DNA of 64,000 bases from JBEIVB01 sp040374085 (lineage in GTDB: Bacteria > Bacteroidota > Bacteroidia > UBA4408). The notes under the pieces are model-generated. The model had not been told where the DNA came from, did not search any database, and saw only the letters and a program-made list of their open reading frames with translations. Each line of letters starts with the position of its first letter. The first letter of the stretch is position 1. This document shows, one piece after another, positions 35,664-44,531 of the stretch. Location of the stretch: contig JBEIVB010000003.1 of assembly GCA_040374085.1 (NCBI GenBank), forward strand, positions 3,458 through 67,457, in the 5' to 3' direction. A program made the position numbers and the translations under genes.

Positions 35664-35691
35664 AAAGCCCATCCACGTGGGCTTTTTTGTT
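35664..35691 (+). terminator. intrinsic terminator between TlpA-like gene and dnaG
   Basis: Perfect 8-bp stem AAAGCCCA/TGGGCTTT, 6-nt loop TCCACG, and a T run. It ends at the base before the dnaG ATG, so it would stop read-through into dnaG and could also affect dnaG leader structure. Confidence 0.8.
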
Positions 35692-37668
35692 ATGATTCCG
35701 GCCGAAACCGTTGCCAAAATAATCGACACCTCCCGCATAGAAGAAGTGGTGGGCGACTTCGTGAGTTTAAAACGACGAGGCGTTAACCTCTTGGGGCTTT
35801 GCCCTTTCCACGCCGAGCGCACACCCAGCTTTACCGTATCGCCTGCAAAAGGCATTTACAAATGCTTTGGCTGCGGCAAGGCGGGCGATTCGGTGCGGTT
35901 CATCATGGATCACGAGCAGCTCGCTTATCCCGAAGCCCTACGCTACCTGGCCCGAAAGTATCAGATAGAGGTGGAGGAGGCACCCATCAGCCCCGACCAG
36001 CAAGCCCGCAACGACGACCGCGAAAGCATCCTTCAGGTGCTGGCCTTCGCACAAAAAACCTTCAGCGATCAGCTTTGGGATGACGAGGTGGGCAAGGCCA
36101 TTGGCGAAGCCTATTTTCACGAACGGGGCTTCATCGAAAGCGTGCAGAAAAAGTTTCAGCTCGGCTACGCACATGCCGATCGCCAAGCCTTTATTACCAA
36201 GGCACGTGAAGCCGGTTTCAAGGATGAGTTTCTGGTCCGCTCCGGAATGGTGAGCGAACGCGAAGGCCGCTTCTTCGACCGATTTGCCGGACGTGTGATG
36301 TTTCCCATTCACAACGTGGCCGGTAGAGTTATTGGCTTTGGTGGACGCATTCTCACCAGCGATAAGCAGGTGGCCAAATACCTCAACAGTCCGGAAACCG
36401 AAGTCTATCACAAAAGCCAGGTATTATATGGCTTTTATTATGCCAAGCGCTCCATTATGGCCGCCGATGCATGCTATTTGGTAGAGGGTTACACCGATGT
36501 GATTAGCCTACACCAATGCGGCATAGAGAACGTGGTGGCTTCTTCGGGAACCTCTCTCACCGTGGAGCAGATTCGACTCATTCGGCGCTTCACCCGAAAC
36601 ATCACCATCTTGTACGACGGCGATGCGGCCGGCATCAAAGCCTCGTTTCGCGGCATAAACCTGGTGCTGGAAGAGGGCATGAACGTGAGCGTTCTCCTCT
36701 TTCCCGACGGAGAAGACCCCGACAGCTTCTCGCGCAGTCGCAAAGCGGAAGAGGTGTTGGAGTTTCTAAAAAACAACAGCACCGACTTCATCACCTTTAA
36801 AACGAAATTATTATTATCGGAAACTGCGGGCGATCCGGTAAAAAAAGCCGGCCTCATCCGCGATCTTGTGGAAAGCATTGCACTTATACCCGATGCCATC
36901 ACGCGCTCGGTGTATCTGCAACAGTGCAGCCGCACCTTGGAGGTAGAAGAGCAGGTGCTGGTGCTGGAAACCAACAAGCAGCTGCGCACCCATCGCGAGC
37001 AGCGCTCTGCAGCACAGCCTGCCGAGGCAATCACCGATTCCGGACCAGGATTTACCACCACCGAAACACCGGCATCAACGCATGCGGCTCTAGACCTGCC
37101 CGCCATCAACGAAACCGAGCATCAAGAACGTGATCTCATCCGCATCCTCCTTCTGCACGGCGCAAAAGAGGTGGAGATCGACGTTACCGAACCCGATGGC
37201 CGAACCATACGAGCCTCTTATCCTGTGAGCACCTTAATCTACACCGAGCTCAACATGGACAACATAAGCTTCGAAAATGCCCTTTACTCAGAAATGTTTG
37301 CCCTGCTCGAAAACGAGGTGTTGGAAGGACGATCTGTTGATGCTCAGTTTTTCCGCACGCAAACCAACCCCGACATGCAGCAATTGGTAGCTACCTTGTT
37401 GTCTGACCAATACGAACTCAGCAAGCATTGGGAAGAGCGCCACAACATTGTGGTCATGACGGAGCATCAGCAATTGAAAGATGGAATCTATGGCGCCATT
37501 TACGCCCTCAAAACCAAGGTGGTGCTGCGCTTGAAAAAGGAATTGATGGAAAAACTGAAAACCGCCGAAACAGAGGAAGAAATTTTCTTTATCGGCCGTC
37601 AGATCATGGACTTAGATCAAGCCAAAGGCCACTTTGCCTCCCGACAGGGAAGGGTAATTTTAAAATAA
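35692..37668 (+). CDS. dnaG: DNA primase
   Basis: 658 residues from ATG (a GTG 15 nt upstream falls inside the terminator hairpin). Zinc domain CPFHAERTPSFTV...CFGC near residues 40-65; TOPRIM with YLVEGYTDVISL (Glu) and LYDGDAAGIKA (DxD-type Asp); C-terminal helicase-interacting region ~500-658. It lays down RNA primers at the replication fork. The tail is acidic and low in complexity around residues 445-480 (TTETPASTHAAL), a likely linker. Confidence 0.97.
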   Translation: MIPAETVAKIIDTSRIEEVVGDFVSLKRRGVNLLGLCPFHAERTPSFTVSPAKGIYKCFGCGKAGDSVRFIMDHEQLAYPEALRYLARKYQIEVEEAPISPDQQARNDDRESILQVLAFAQKTFSDQLWDDEVGKAIGEAYFHERGFIESVQKKFQLGYAHADRQAFITKAREAGFKDEFLVRSGMVSEREGRFFDRFAGRVMFPIHNVAGRVIGFGGRILTSDKQVAKYLNSPETEVYHKSQVLYGFYYAKRSIMAADACYLVEGYTDVISLHQCGIENVVASSGTSLTVEQIRLIRRFTRNITILYDGDAAGIKASFRGINLVLEEGMNVSVLLFPDGEDPDSFSRSRKAEEVLEFLKNNSTDFITFKTKLLLSETAGDPVKKAGLIRDLVESIALIPDAITRSVYLQQCSRTLEVEEQVLVLETNKQLRTHREQRSAAQPAEAITDSGPGFTTTETPASTHAALDLPAINETEHQERDLIRILLLHGAKEVEIDVTEPDGRTIRASYPVSTLIYTELNMDNISFENALYSEMFALLENEVLEGRSVDAQFFRTQTNPDMQQLVATLLSDQYELSKHWEERHNIVVMTEHQQLKDGIYGAIYALKTKVVLRLKKELMEKLKTAETEEEIFFIGRQIMDLDQAKGHFASRQGRVILK

Positions 37669-37701
37669 ATGCACGATGCGGCCTAAGAGCCGCCTATCCG
37701 C

Positions 37702-38349
37702 TTAATACTTGCGCTTTTTGTGACGGTTGCGCTTACCTTGATTGGGGTTGAGCGGGGTATGGCTGGGCGTGTTGTGGTTGTTAAAATTGACGTGATTTTT
37801 ATTCCGAAAATCAATAAAATTCAAACGTTTGTTTTCTTCTACCTTCAGCTCTCCCTTAGATAAAATGCCAAGCTGCTCGAAAATGGTTTCGTCCATAACC
37901 GAGTCGCGGTTCCAGGCGAGGTAATACTTTTTCATGAGGTTGGCCACCACATCCACCATGGCCGTTTTGCGGTTGGCGTCGTCCAGCTCTACGGCGCGAT
38001 GTATGAGGCGCTCCATAATCTTTCCGTAATGGCGGTAGCGGATGTCGCCTTTGGGGTAGTGCATGGGTTCGGGCTTTGCCACAAGAGATTCCGGCGATGG
38101 GGCCGGATAGGGACAATCGGCATCGAGCTCAAAATGGGCGAGAATGTGCAGATGATCCCAAAGCTTGTGCTTGTATTCGGGGTTGTCGCGGAGCTGGGGG
38201 TTAAGCTGCCCCATGTAATCCACGATGGCTTGTGCCATGCGGGTGCGCGTTTCGCGACTGGGTTCTGCCAACGTTAGTTCCACCATGCGCTGCACATGGC
38301 GACCATACTCGGGGAATACCAGAGCGGGCAATTCGGTGTTGTAATCCAT
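37702..38349 (-). CDS. DUF4290 family protein
   Basis: 215 residues: MDYNTELPALVFPEYGRH start, DYMGQLNPQLRDNPEYKHKLWDH and FIDFRNKNHVNFNN identify the Bacteroidota-specific DUF4290 family of unknown function. No signal peptide or membrane helix; the basic, Asn-rich tail (NQGKRNRHKKRKY) may bind nucleic acid. Converges with dnaG (33 bp). A clear -7 box lies ~35 bp upstream. Confidence 0.9.
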   Translation of the reverse strand: MDYNTELPALVFPEYGRHVQRMVELTLAEPSRETRTRMAQAIVDYMGQLNPQLRDNPEYKHKLWDHLHILAHFELDADCPYPAPSPESLVAKPEPMHYPKGDIRYRHYGKIMERLIHRAVELDDANRKTAMVDVVANLMKKYYLAWNRDSVMDETIFEQLGILSKGELKVEENKRLNFIDFRNKNHVNFNNHNTPSHTPLNPNQGKRNRHKKRKY

Positions 38350-38383
38350 GAAGATGAAGAGAAGGCCGTAGCCAATAACAAAA

Positions 38384-38391
38384 CAAAGATA
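38384..38391 (-). promoter_or_regulatory. -7 promoter element for DUF4290 gene
   Basis: TATCTTTG on the minus strand, exact consensus, ~34 nt before the ATG at 38349. Confidence 0.6.
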
Positions 38392-38449
38392 TACAATTTC
38401 CGAGGTTGAACATACCTGCGGATGGGGAGGCCCATCTAAGCCACTTTCG

Positions 38450-38457
38450 TACTTTTG
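38450..38457 (+). promoter_or_regulatory. -7 promoter element for CBM9/DUF5916 gene
   Basis: TACTTTTG, exact consensus, ending 7 nt before the ATG at 38465: another predicted leaderless start. Confidence 0.6.
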
Positions 38458-38464
38458 ACCTCCG

Positions 38465-40702
38465 ATGCAAAAAATAGGGTTGGCCTTTCTCTTTCTGCTC
38501 CACGCTGCTGGCGTATGGGCCCAGGATCAGCAACCAACACCCGAGGGCATTCGCAGGCAGCTGCACATACGAAAAGCAAGCGCCAGCATACGCATAGACG
38601 GCATCCCCGACGAAGCCGCATGGGCCGATGCCAGTGCAGCAGAAGGCTTTTACAACAACTTTCCCGACGATACCTCTAAAGCTAAATCCCAAACCGAGGT
38701 GAGGGTGGCCTACGACGATCATCACCTCTACGTTATGGCTAAATGCTTCGACAATTTGCCGGGCAACTACGTCATACAAAGCCTTCGGCGCGACTTCTCC
38801 TACCCCATCAGCGATGCCTTCTCGGTGGTGCTCGACCCCTTCAACGATCACCTCAACGGTTTTAGTTTTGGTGTAAATCCGTTCGGAGCGCAACGCGAGG
38901 GCCTCATTGCGGTGGGCGGGGGCCAAGGCGTTTCTACCGATTGGGACAACCTATGGTATTCCGAAACCCATCGCTTCGACACCTATTGGTGTGTGGAAAT
39001 GGCCATTCCTTTTCGAACCATACGCTTTAAACCCAACATCAGCCACTGGGGCATCAACTTCACGCGCAACGACCTCAAACGCAACGAAAGCTCTACTTGG
39101 TCGAGGGTTCCGCGCATCTTCAACATTGCCACCCTGGCCTTCACCGGCGAGATGACATGGGAGCAACAGCCCGAGGGCCGAGGCCCGGTCACCAGCATCA
39201 TTCCATACGCTACGGCAGGCTTAAACCGCGACTACACCAAGGCAGGCAGCACCGGTCAACCCTATAATGTGGGGTTGGATGCAAAAGTGGCGGTAAGTTC
39301 GGCCCTCAACCTCGACCTTACCGTAAACCCCGACTTTTCACAGGTAGAGGTAGACCGCCAGCAAACCAACCTCACCCGCTTCGACCTCTTCTTTCCGGAG
39401 CGCAGGAACTTCTTCATTGAAAACAGCGATCTCTTCGCGAGCTTTGGATTTCGACAGATTCGGCCTTTTTTTTCGCGCCGCATTGGGTTGGCATCGGGCA
39501 ACCTGGTACCCATCATTGGCGGGTTTCGACTCAGCGGCAAACCCAACCAGCAGTGGCGCATTGGCCTGATGAACCTCCAAACGGAAGGCGGTAGGGCATG
39601 GGCACCTTTATCGGAAAACTACACCGTTGCGGCTGCCCAACGCATCCTCTGGAAACGCTCCAACATCTCGGCCATTGTGGTAAACCGCATGCCCTTGGGC
39701 AATCGTTCCAACCCAAGCACCTACAACACCGTGGTGGGTGCCGATTTCAATTTGGCATCGGCAGACAACAAGTGGAACGGCAAAGCCTTTTATCACCATA
39801 ACCTAACCGACCGACGCCTGTCCGATTCATACGCCCACGCCACTTGGTTGAGCCATTCGGTGCGGAACTACAGTGTAGATTGGAACCACGAGTATGTGGG
39901 CAAAAACTACGATCCTTCGGTGGGCTTTGTTCCGCGAAACAAGCTTTATGACCCCATAGCCAACAAAACAAACCGCATATCGTATTGGCGTTTGGAACCC
40001 GGCGCTGGATGGAACTTTTACCCCGCCAATACCCGCATCAACAACCACGGTCCCAACGTGTATGCAGATTTGTATTGGACCGGAGAGGGGCGATCTACCG
40101 ACCGATTGTTGCGTGCCGGCTGGGAGTTTAACTTCCAAAACTCTGCCTACTTGGCTGTAAACGCAACCAACTACTACACCTATCTGCTCTTTCCGGCCAA
40201 CCTCACGGGTAAACCCGGCGGCACCTTACCGGTTGGTGCGTATTCCTACAACAACAGCTCCATATCGTTTTCCACCAACAAAAGGAAAACGACCAACCTC
40301 ACCATCAATGCCGATGCCGGCTCCTTCTTCAACGGAACCAAGTTTGGCATTGCCATTGAGGCCAACCGCCGCATTCAACCCCACAGCATTCTCTCTCTGG
40401 TGGTATTCTACAACTATGTAACCTTAAACGGAACGGCCACACGCCTGTGGCTCATCAGCCCACGGTTTGATTTTACGTTTACCCGAAGCGTGTTCCTTAC
40501 GACGTTCTTACAATACAACACCCAGTTGAACAACTTCAACGTAAACACGCGATTGCAATGGCGATTCCGACCCATGAGCGACCTGTTTTTGGTGTACACC
40601 GATAACTTCCGCACCGGTACGGGCGATGCCCTCAGCTTCAACGGCCTTTCCATTGCCAACCGCGCCATTGTATTAAAATTCGTTTATTGGCTAAATGTCT
40701 GA
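38465..40702 (+). CDS. secreted CBM9-like / DUF5916 outer-membrane protein
   Basis: 745 residues. Signal peptide MQKIGLAFLFLLHAAGVWAQ; residues ~35-215 are a CBM9-type sugar-binding-like sandwich (IRIDGIPDEAAWADA, VRVAYDDHHLYVMAKCFD, FSFGVNPFGAQRE); then DUF5916 with VNPDFSQVEVDRQQTNLTRF and FPERRNFFIENSDLF, and a barrel-like C-terminal half. Family role unknown; often found near peptidases. Its stop overlaps the methyltransferase start by 8 bp. Confidence 0.87.
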   Translation: MQKIGLAFLFLLHAAGVWAQDQQPTPEGIRRQLHIRKASASIRIDGIPDEAAWADASAAEGFYNNFPDDTSKAKSQTEVRVAYDDHHLYVMAKCFDNLPGNYVIQSLRRDFSYPISDAFSVVLDPFNDHLNGFSFGVNPFGAQREGLIAVGGGQGVSTDWDNLWYSETHRFDTYWCVEMAIPFRTIRFKPNISHWGINFTRNDLKRNESSTWSRVPRIFNIATLAFTGEMTWEQQPEGRGPVTSIIPYATAGLNRDYTKAGSTGQPYNVGLDAKVAVSSALNLDLTVNPDFSQVEVDRQQTNLTRFDLFFPERRNFFIENSDLFASFGFRQIRPFFSRRIGLASGNLVPIIGGFRLSGKPNQQWRIGLMNLQTEGGRAWAPLSENYTVAAAQRILWKRSNISAIVVNRMPLGNRSNPSTYNTVVGADFNLASADNKWNGKAFYHHNLTDRRLSDSYAHATWLSHSVRNYSVDWNHEYVGKNYDPSVGFVPRNKLYDPIANKTNRISYWRLEPGAGWNFYPANTRINNHGPNVYADLYWTGEGRSTDRLLRAGWEFNFQNSAYLAVNATNYYTYLLFPANLTGKPGGTLPVGAYSYNNSSISFSTNKRKTTNLTINADAGSFFNGTKFGIAIEANRRIQPHSILSLVVFYNYVTLNGTATRLWLISPRFDFTFTRSVFLTTFLQYNTQLNNFNVNTRLQWRFRPMSDLFLVYTDNFRTGTGDALSFNGLSIANRAIVLKFVYWLNV

Positions 40703-41594
40703 GCACATACATCTGTTAACTCCTGAGCATTGGCAAACCTATGCCCTGCTCGACGTGGGCCATTTTCACAAGCTGGAACGGTTTGGAGATTTCATTACCA
40801 TAAGACCGGAACCCCAAGCGGTTTGGGATCCCGTTCAATCAATGGCTGAATGGGAGCGCCAAGCCCATTTGCGCTTCGTGCCAAAATCGAGCTCTTCCGG
40901 GGAATGGAAAAAACTAAAATCCTGCTCAGACCGGTGGATGCTGTCGTACGGCGACGGCAACACCACGCCTCGTATGCAACTGCGTTTGGCCCTCACCTCT
41001 TTTAAGCACGTGGGCGTTTTTCCCGAGCAGGCGGCCAATTGGGATCGCATCTACCGAAACCTAAAAAAAATAAAAGGACCGTCGAGATTTTTAAACCTAT
41101 TTGCTTATACCGGAGCGGCATCGCTTGCAGCCCGTGCAGCGGGTGCAGAGGTTACCCACGTAGACTCGGTAAAACAAGTGGTTACCTGGGCTCGGGAAAA
41201 CATGGAGCACAGCGGCCTCACCGACATACGATGGGTGGTGGAAGACGCCCTTAAATTTGTGAAGCGTGAAGTAAAAAGGGGAAATCGATACCACGGCATC
41301 ATACTGGATCCACCGGCCTATGGCCACGGCGCCAACGGTGAAAAATGGAAACTGGAGGATCAGATTCAGGAAATGATGCGCGAGGTGGTGCAGCTCCTGA
41401 ATCCCGAGCAGCATTTTATTATACTAAACGCATACAGCTTAGGATTCAGCAGCCTTATTTTGCCCAATCTGTTTCAGCACGCCCAACATTTATATCCGAG
41501 CCAAACGTTGGAAGTGGGCGAGCTCTATTTGCCCGCCCGCTCCGGTCTAACCCTGCCATTGGGAGTATGGGGCATGGGCACCCTCAACTTTTAG
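40695..41594 (+). CDS. class I SAM-dependent (RlmI/RlmK-like) methyltransferase
   Basis: 299 residues. N-terminal ~95 residues are a small beta-rich domain without the PUA domain of E. coli RlmI; the SAM fold follows: FLNLFAYTGAASLAARAAGA (motif I), THVDSVKQVV, and the catalytic-side LDPPAYG motif, typical of the cytosine/guanine rRNA methyltransferase group. It likely modifies 23S rRNA; the base is not deducible. Overlaps the upstream gene by 8 bp, and its stop overlaps the convergent thiamin receptor stop by 3 bp. Confidence 0.9.
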   Translation: MSEHIHLLTPEHWQTYALLDVGHFHKLERFGDFITIRPEPQAVWDPVQSMAEWERQAHLRFVPKSSSSGEWKKLKSCSDRWMLSYGDGNTTPRMQLRLALTSFKHVGVFPEQAANWDRIYRNLKKIKGPSRFLNLFAYTGAASLAARAAGAEVTHVDSVKQVVTWARENMEHSGLTDIRWVVEDALKFVKREVKRGNRYHGIILDPPAYGHGANGEKWKLEDQIQEMMREVVQLLNPEQHFIILNAYSLGFSSLILPNLFQHAQHLYPSQTLEVGELYLPARSGLTLPLGVWGMGTLNF

Positions 41595-44035
41595 CGAAAG
41601 GTGAGGGTAATGCCCGCCAGAATGTGGGTGCCGGCCTGAGGATACACGAAATTCTCGCTCACCCGCTGTCCACCCGACCAATAGCCGTAGGTGTAACCAT
41701 TGGGTGCATAACGACGGTTTAATAAATTGTACACCGTTGCATGTACGGCAACCTCCGGAATCCATCGCGTACTGCGGGAATAGCCAATGCGCACATCGGT
41801 GGTATAAAAATCGCGGAGGCTACGTTGTGTACTGCCCGTATTGTCTAGATATTGCCTTCCAACATACTTATGAAAACTGGTGAGGCGAAGACCTTTTGCA
41901 GGTTCCCAAACCAAGCTGCCGGCGCCAACCAAGTCGGGAGAAAAAGCTATGGGCGTTTGGCTGTGTACAATGGCTTTCTGCCCACCGGCATCGTAATCGT
42001 CGAGGTATTCGGTAAACGAAATCACCCGATTACGGCTGAGGGTAACGTTGCCCTCGAGCGTAATCGTGGAATGCACCCGCCAAGCCCCCTCCCATTCTAT
42101 GCCAGCCCGGTAGCTGCGTGCCACGTTGGTGCGCTGATATGCGCCCACATCGTTGATTTTCCCGGTTAACACCAACTGGTTGTAATAATCCATGTAGTAG
42201 GCGGTAACGCCCATTTTCCAGGAGCCGCGGTTGACTTTCCAACACAGCTCATAATCGCGCAACACCTCGGGGCTGGGGCGGGATGCGGGAGTGGAGTTGA
42301 TGAGGTCGTCGCGGGTGGGTTCGCGCATGGCCTGCCCAAAAGATGCAGTAAGCGTGCCGTGGGTACCCAGGTTGCGGGTGAGGCTGGCTTTGGGATTGAA
42401 GAAGCGGTAGTTCACCCATTGCTGACCCTGAACCCGGTCGTCGCCAAAGCCAAAAAACGAATAGCCTATGGCCCTAACCTGTGCATCCACCAGCAGCAGC
42501 CAATCCTGCGCCAGATCCACGGTGGTTTTCCAAAAGAGGTTGCCATCTGTTTTCTGCGCGCGGTTGTTGTAATAATCGCGGGTGGGCCAGCCGCCAAGGG
42601 CCAGCTCCGACCAGATAACCCGTCCAAAATGCCGCCCATCGTAGCGGTTTAAGCCCCCGCCCCAGGTATGCTGCCACCTTCCGGATGGGCGAAGGTTTAT
42701 GGAAAAAGTGGCGCCATAGAAGTGATTATCGAGCCATTTTCGGCGTATGAGGTTAGACGTGCGCAGGGTATCGGCGCCCTGCACCACATCCTGAAGGCCA
42801 TACAGAGCAAGGGTTTCAGACGGGCGGTACTCCTCAAAATATCCACCCCCTTTGGTGTAATGCAGGGCTGCATGCACATCGAGCCTCCGGCTGAAGCGAT
42901 GCGAAAAATGCGCCTGATAATAATCCTGACGGTATCGGTCTATTTGATTTTCATAATAAAACCCGTTGTATCGGGTGGGTCTGCTGTTGATGAGCAGACC
43001 TTTATCCATGGCGTTTAAATACCATCCGTTTCGGTCAAGGTAAGCGCGAACCCCGGCGGTGTCGTTGTTGTACTTGGCCTCCGGTACGCCGTTCCATGCC
43101 TGGTATGTAACCTCTTGCCCGGTAAAAGCTACCAGGCGTAGGCTGCTGGAAGCGCCAAACCAGGAAGCGCAGCCGTAGGCGGCTTGCAGATTGGCCGTGG
43201 CCCTATCGATGTAGCCGTTGCTTTGAATGCGAGAGAGGCGCCCTTCCAAGGTAAAACGGTTGCCCAGCAGGCCGGTACCAAAAGCAAGGGTGTTGCGCAA
43301 GGTGCCGAAGCTGCCTCCCGAAGCCACCACCTGAGCGTAAGGTGAAGGATTGTATTGCAGGGTTTGAAGGTTGAGGCTTCCCCCAAAAGATGCACTGCCG
43401 TTGGTAGAGGTACCCACTCCGCGCTGTATCTCTATGCTTTGAGCCGAGCTGGCCAGATCGGGTATGTTCACAAAGAAGGTGGTGTGCGACTCGGCATCGT
43501 TCACCGGTATGCCATTTATGGTGGTGTTGAGGCGGGTGGGGTCGGTGCCCCTTATGCGGAGCCAAGTGTAGCCAATGCCCGCCCCTGCATCGGAATAGGT
43601 AACCACCGATGGGGTCTGGCTCAGCAGCATGGGCAAATCCTGACCTAGGTTCAAGGGTACCAGTTCGAGGCGGGTGAGGGTGGTGGATCCCGATGCCACG
43701 CGCGGGTTGGCACGCGTGGCCGTAATGGTAACCTCATCAACCAAGCGGGGGGTGGGCTTGAGCTCCAGAGAAAAACCCAAAGTGCCGCATGCTATTGAGG
43801 CCCGCTCAGGAGAATAACGCATCAAAGAAGCCTCTACCAAAATGCTGTCCTGCAGACAGTTGAGCACAAATCGGCCGCCGGCATCGGAAACCGCGCTCTG
43901 GAGTCCGCTTGTTCCGCGCACCAGCACACCGGGCAAGGGCTGTCCGGTGGCCGCGTCGCGGCAATAGCCTTCAACAGATCCGGCGCGAACCGGGGCGAAA
44001 GAACACAAAAAAAAGAGGGTGAAAAATGTGCGCAT
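41591..44035 (-). CDS. TonB-dependent receptor 3, TPP-riboswitch controlled (thiamin uptake)
   Basis: 814 residues. Signal peptide MRTFFTLFFLCSFAPVRA; regulatory-like domain ~20-105 (EGYCRDAATGQPLPGVLVRG); TonB-box-like VDEVTITATRA; plug WLRIRGTDPTRLNTTINGIP and IEIQRGVGTSTNGSASFGG; barrel ending GITLTFR. The TPP riboswitch in its leader means it is shut down by thiamin pyrophosphate, so thiamin or a precursor is the likely cargo (established for such receptors in Bacteroidota; inferred here). The start codon lies in the riboswitch-linked stem described separately. Confidence 0.93.
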   Translation of the reverse strand: MRTFFTLFFLCSFAPVRAGSVEGYCRDAATGQPLPGVLVRGTSGLQSAVSDAGGRFVLNCLQDSILVEASLMRYSPERASIACGTLGFSLELKPTPRLVDEVTITATRANPRVASGSTTLTRLELVPLNLGQDLPMLLSQTPSVVTYSDAGAGIGYTWLRIRGTDPTRLNTTINGIPVNDAESHTTFFVNIPDLASSAQSIEIQRGVGTSTNGSASFGGSLNLQTLQYNPSPYAQVVASGGSFGTLRNTLAFGTGLLGNRFTLEGRLSRIQSNGYIDRATANLQAAYGCASWFGASSSLRLVAFTGQEVTYQAWNGVPEAKYNNDTAGVRAYLDRNGWYLNAMDKGLLINSRPTRYNGFYYENQIDRYRQDYYQAHFSHRFSRRLDVHAALHYTKGGGYFEEYRPSETLALYGLQDVVQGADTLRTSNLIRRKWLDNHFYGATFSINLRPSGRWQHTWGGGLNRYDGRHFGRVIWSELALGGWPTRDYYNNRAQKTDGNLFWKTTVDLAQDWLLLVDAQVRAIGYSFFGFGDDRVQGQQWVNYRFFNPKASLTRNLGTHGTLTASFGQAMREPTRDDLINSTPASRPSPEVLRDYELCWKVNRGSWKMGVTAYYMDYYNQLVLTGKINDVGAYQRTNVARSYRAGIEWEGAWRVHSTITLEGNVTLSRNRVISFTEYLDDYDAGGQKAIVHSQTPIAFSPDLVGAGSLVWEPAKGLRLTSFHKYVGRQYLDNTGSTQRSLRDFYTTDVRIGYSRSTRWIPEVAVHATVYNLLNRRYAPNGYTYGYWSGGQRVSENFVYPQAGTHILAGITLTFR

Positions 44036-44086
44036 ATCGGCGTGGTTTGGGTTTGGGTGCGCTACAGTGGCCCCGGGATAACCCCT

Positions 44087-44181
44087 GCCGATATTCTTGC
44101 ATCCTCCCTACGCCGGCACAATCCGGATCAGGTTCAATGGGTATGATCTCAGCCGCAGCTTGCACGGCACCCCTGTATTGC
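44087..44181 (-). promoter_or_regulatory. TPP riboswitch (THI element)
   Basis: Minus strand shows the aptamer core in order: CAGGGGTGCC, GCTGAGATCATACCC, TTGAACCTGATCCGG and GGCGTAGGGA (aptamer ~44102-44181). After it, ATATCGGC (44094-44087) is a perfect 8-bp complement of GCCGATAT (44041-44034), which covers the first two bases of the receptor ATG, suggesting translational control. The RNA would begin at the CCCCGCAATACAGGGG hairpin. Confidence 0.95.
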
Positions 44182-44185
44182 GGGG

Positions 44186-44216
44186 CAAACATAGGCACCC
44201 AAACGCAATCTTGCAA
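44186..44216 (-). promoter_or_regulatory. promoter of the riboswitch transcript: TTG-N20-TATGTTTG
   Basis: Minus-strand TTG (44214-44216), 20-nt spacer, exact -7 box TATGTTTG (44186-44193). Transcription would start ~44180, at the 5' edge of the TPP aptamer. Confidence 0.75.
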
Positions 44217-44272
44217 GGCAACCCGCGCGGCCGGAAAATCTGTATTTTTATGGCCTGTTTCAAGCCTCCTTC

Positions 44273-44527
44273 ATGAACCGAATCCACCTTTTGCTGCTGA
44301 TTGTTGCAACCGCCCTTTGCTTGGGCTGGGCCTGTAAGAAAGACTCCGACCGTCTGGGCTGCGTGCGCGGCAAATGAAATGGCGTGGCAGGCTCGGTGCC
44401 CATCGGCTGCATGTCGCGCGAAGAGTTTTATCAATACCTCGATTCCCCGAATTATTATTACAATGGATCGCTGATAAATCTAGAAATAACCTGGAAAACA
44501 ACTTCATCCTGCAACGACTGCGAATAA
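44273..44527 (+). pseudogene. small lipoprotein frame interrupted by one in-frame TGA
   Basis: Reads MNRIHLLLLIVATALCLGWACKK (signal peptide with a lipobox ending in Cys), SDRLGCVRGK, then TGA at 44375-44377, then continues open in the same frame: NGVAGSVPIGCMSREEFYQY through [13 protein letters not shown] to TAA at 44525-44527. Length is 83 codons plus the internal stop. The Cys pattern (GC near the middle, C-x2-C at the end) looks like a small Cys-rich lipoprotein. TAA-ACCT-ATG puts it 4 nt before kbl. A CGA-to-TGA mutation, sequence error or read-through are all possible. Confidence 0.6.
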
Positions 44528-44531
44528 ACCT

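Noticed and set aside
44375..44400. Selenocysteine recoding of the TGA
   Set aside because: The stem after the TGA is only 4 bp without a recognisable SECIS loop, and the phylum usually lacks Sec machinery; kept only as a remote option.
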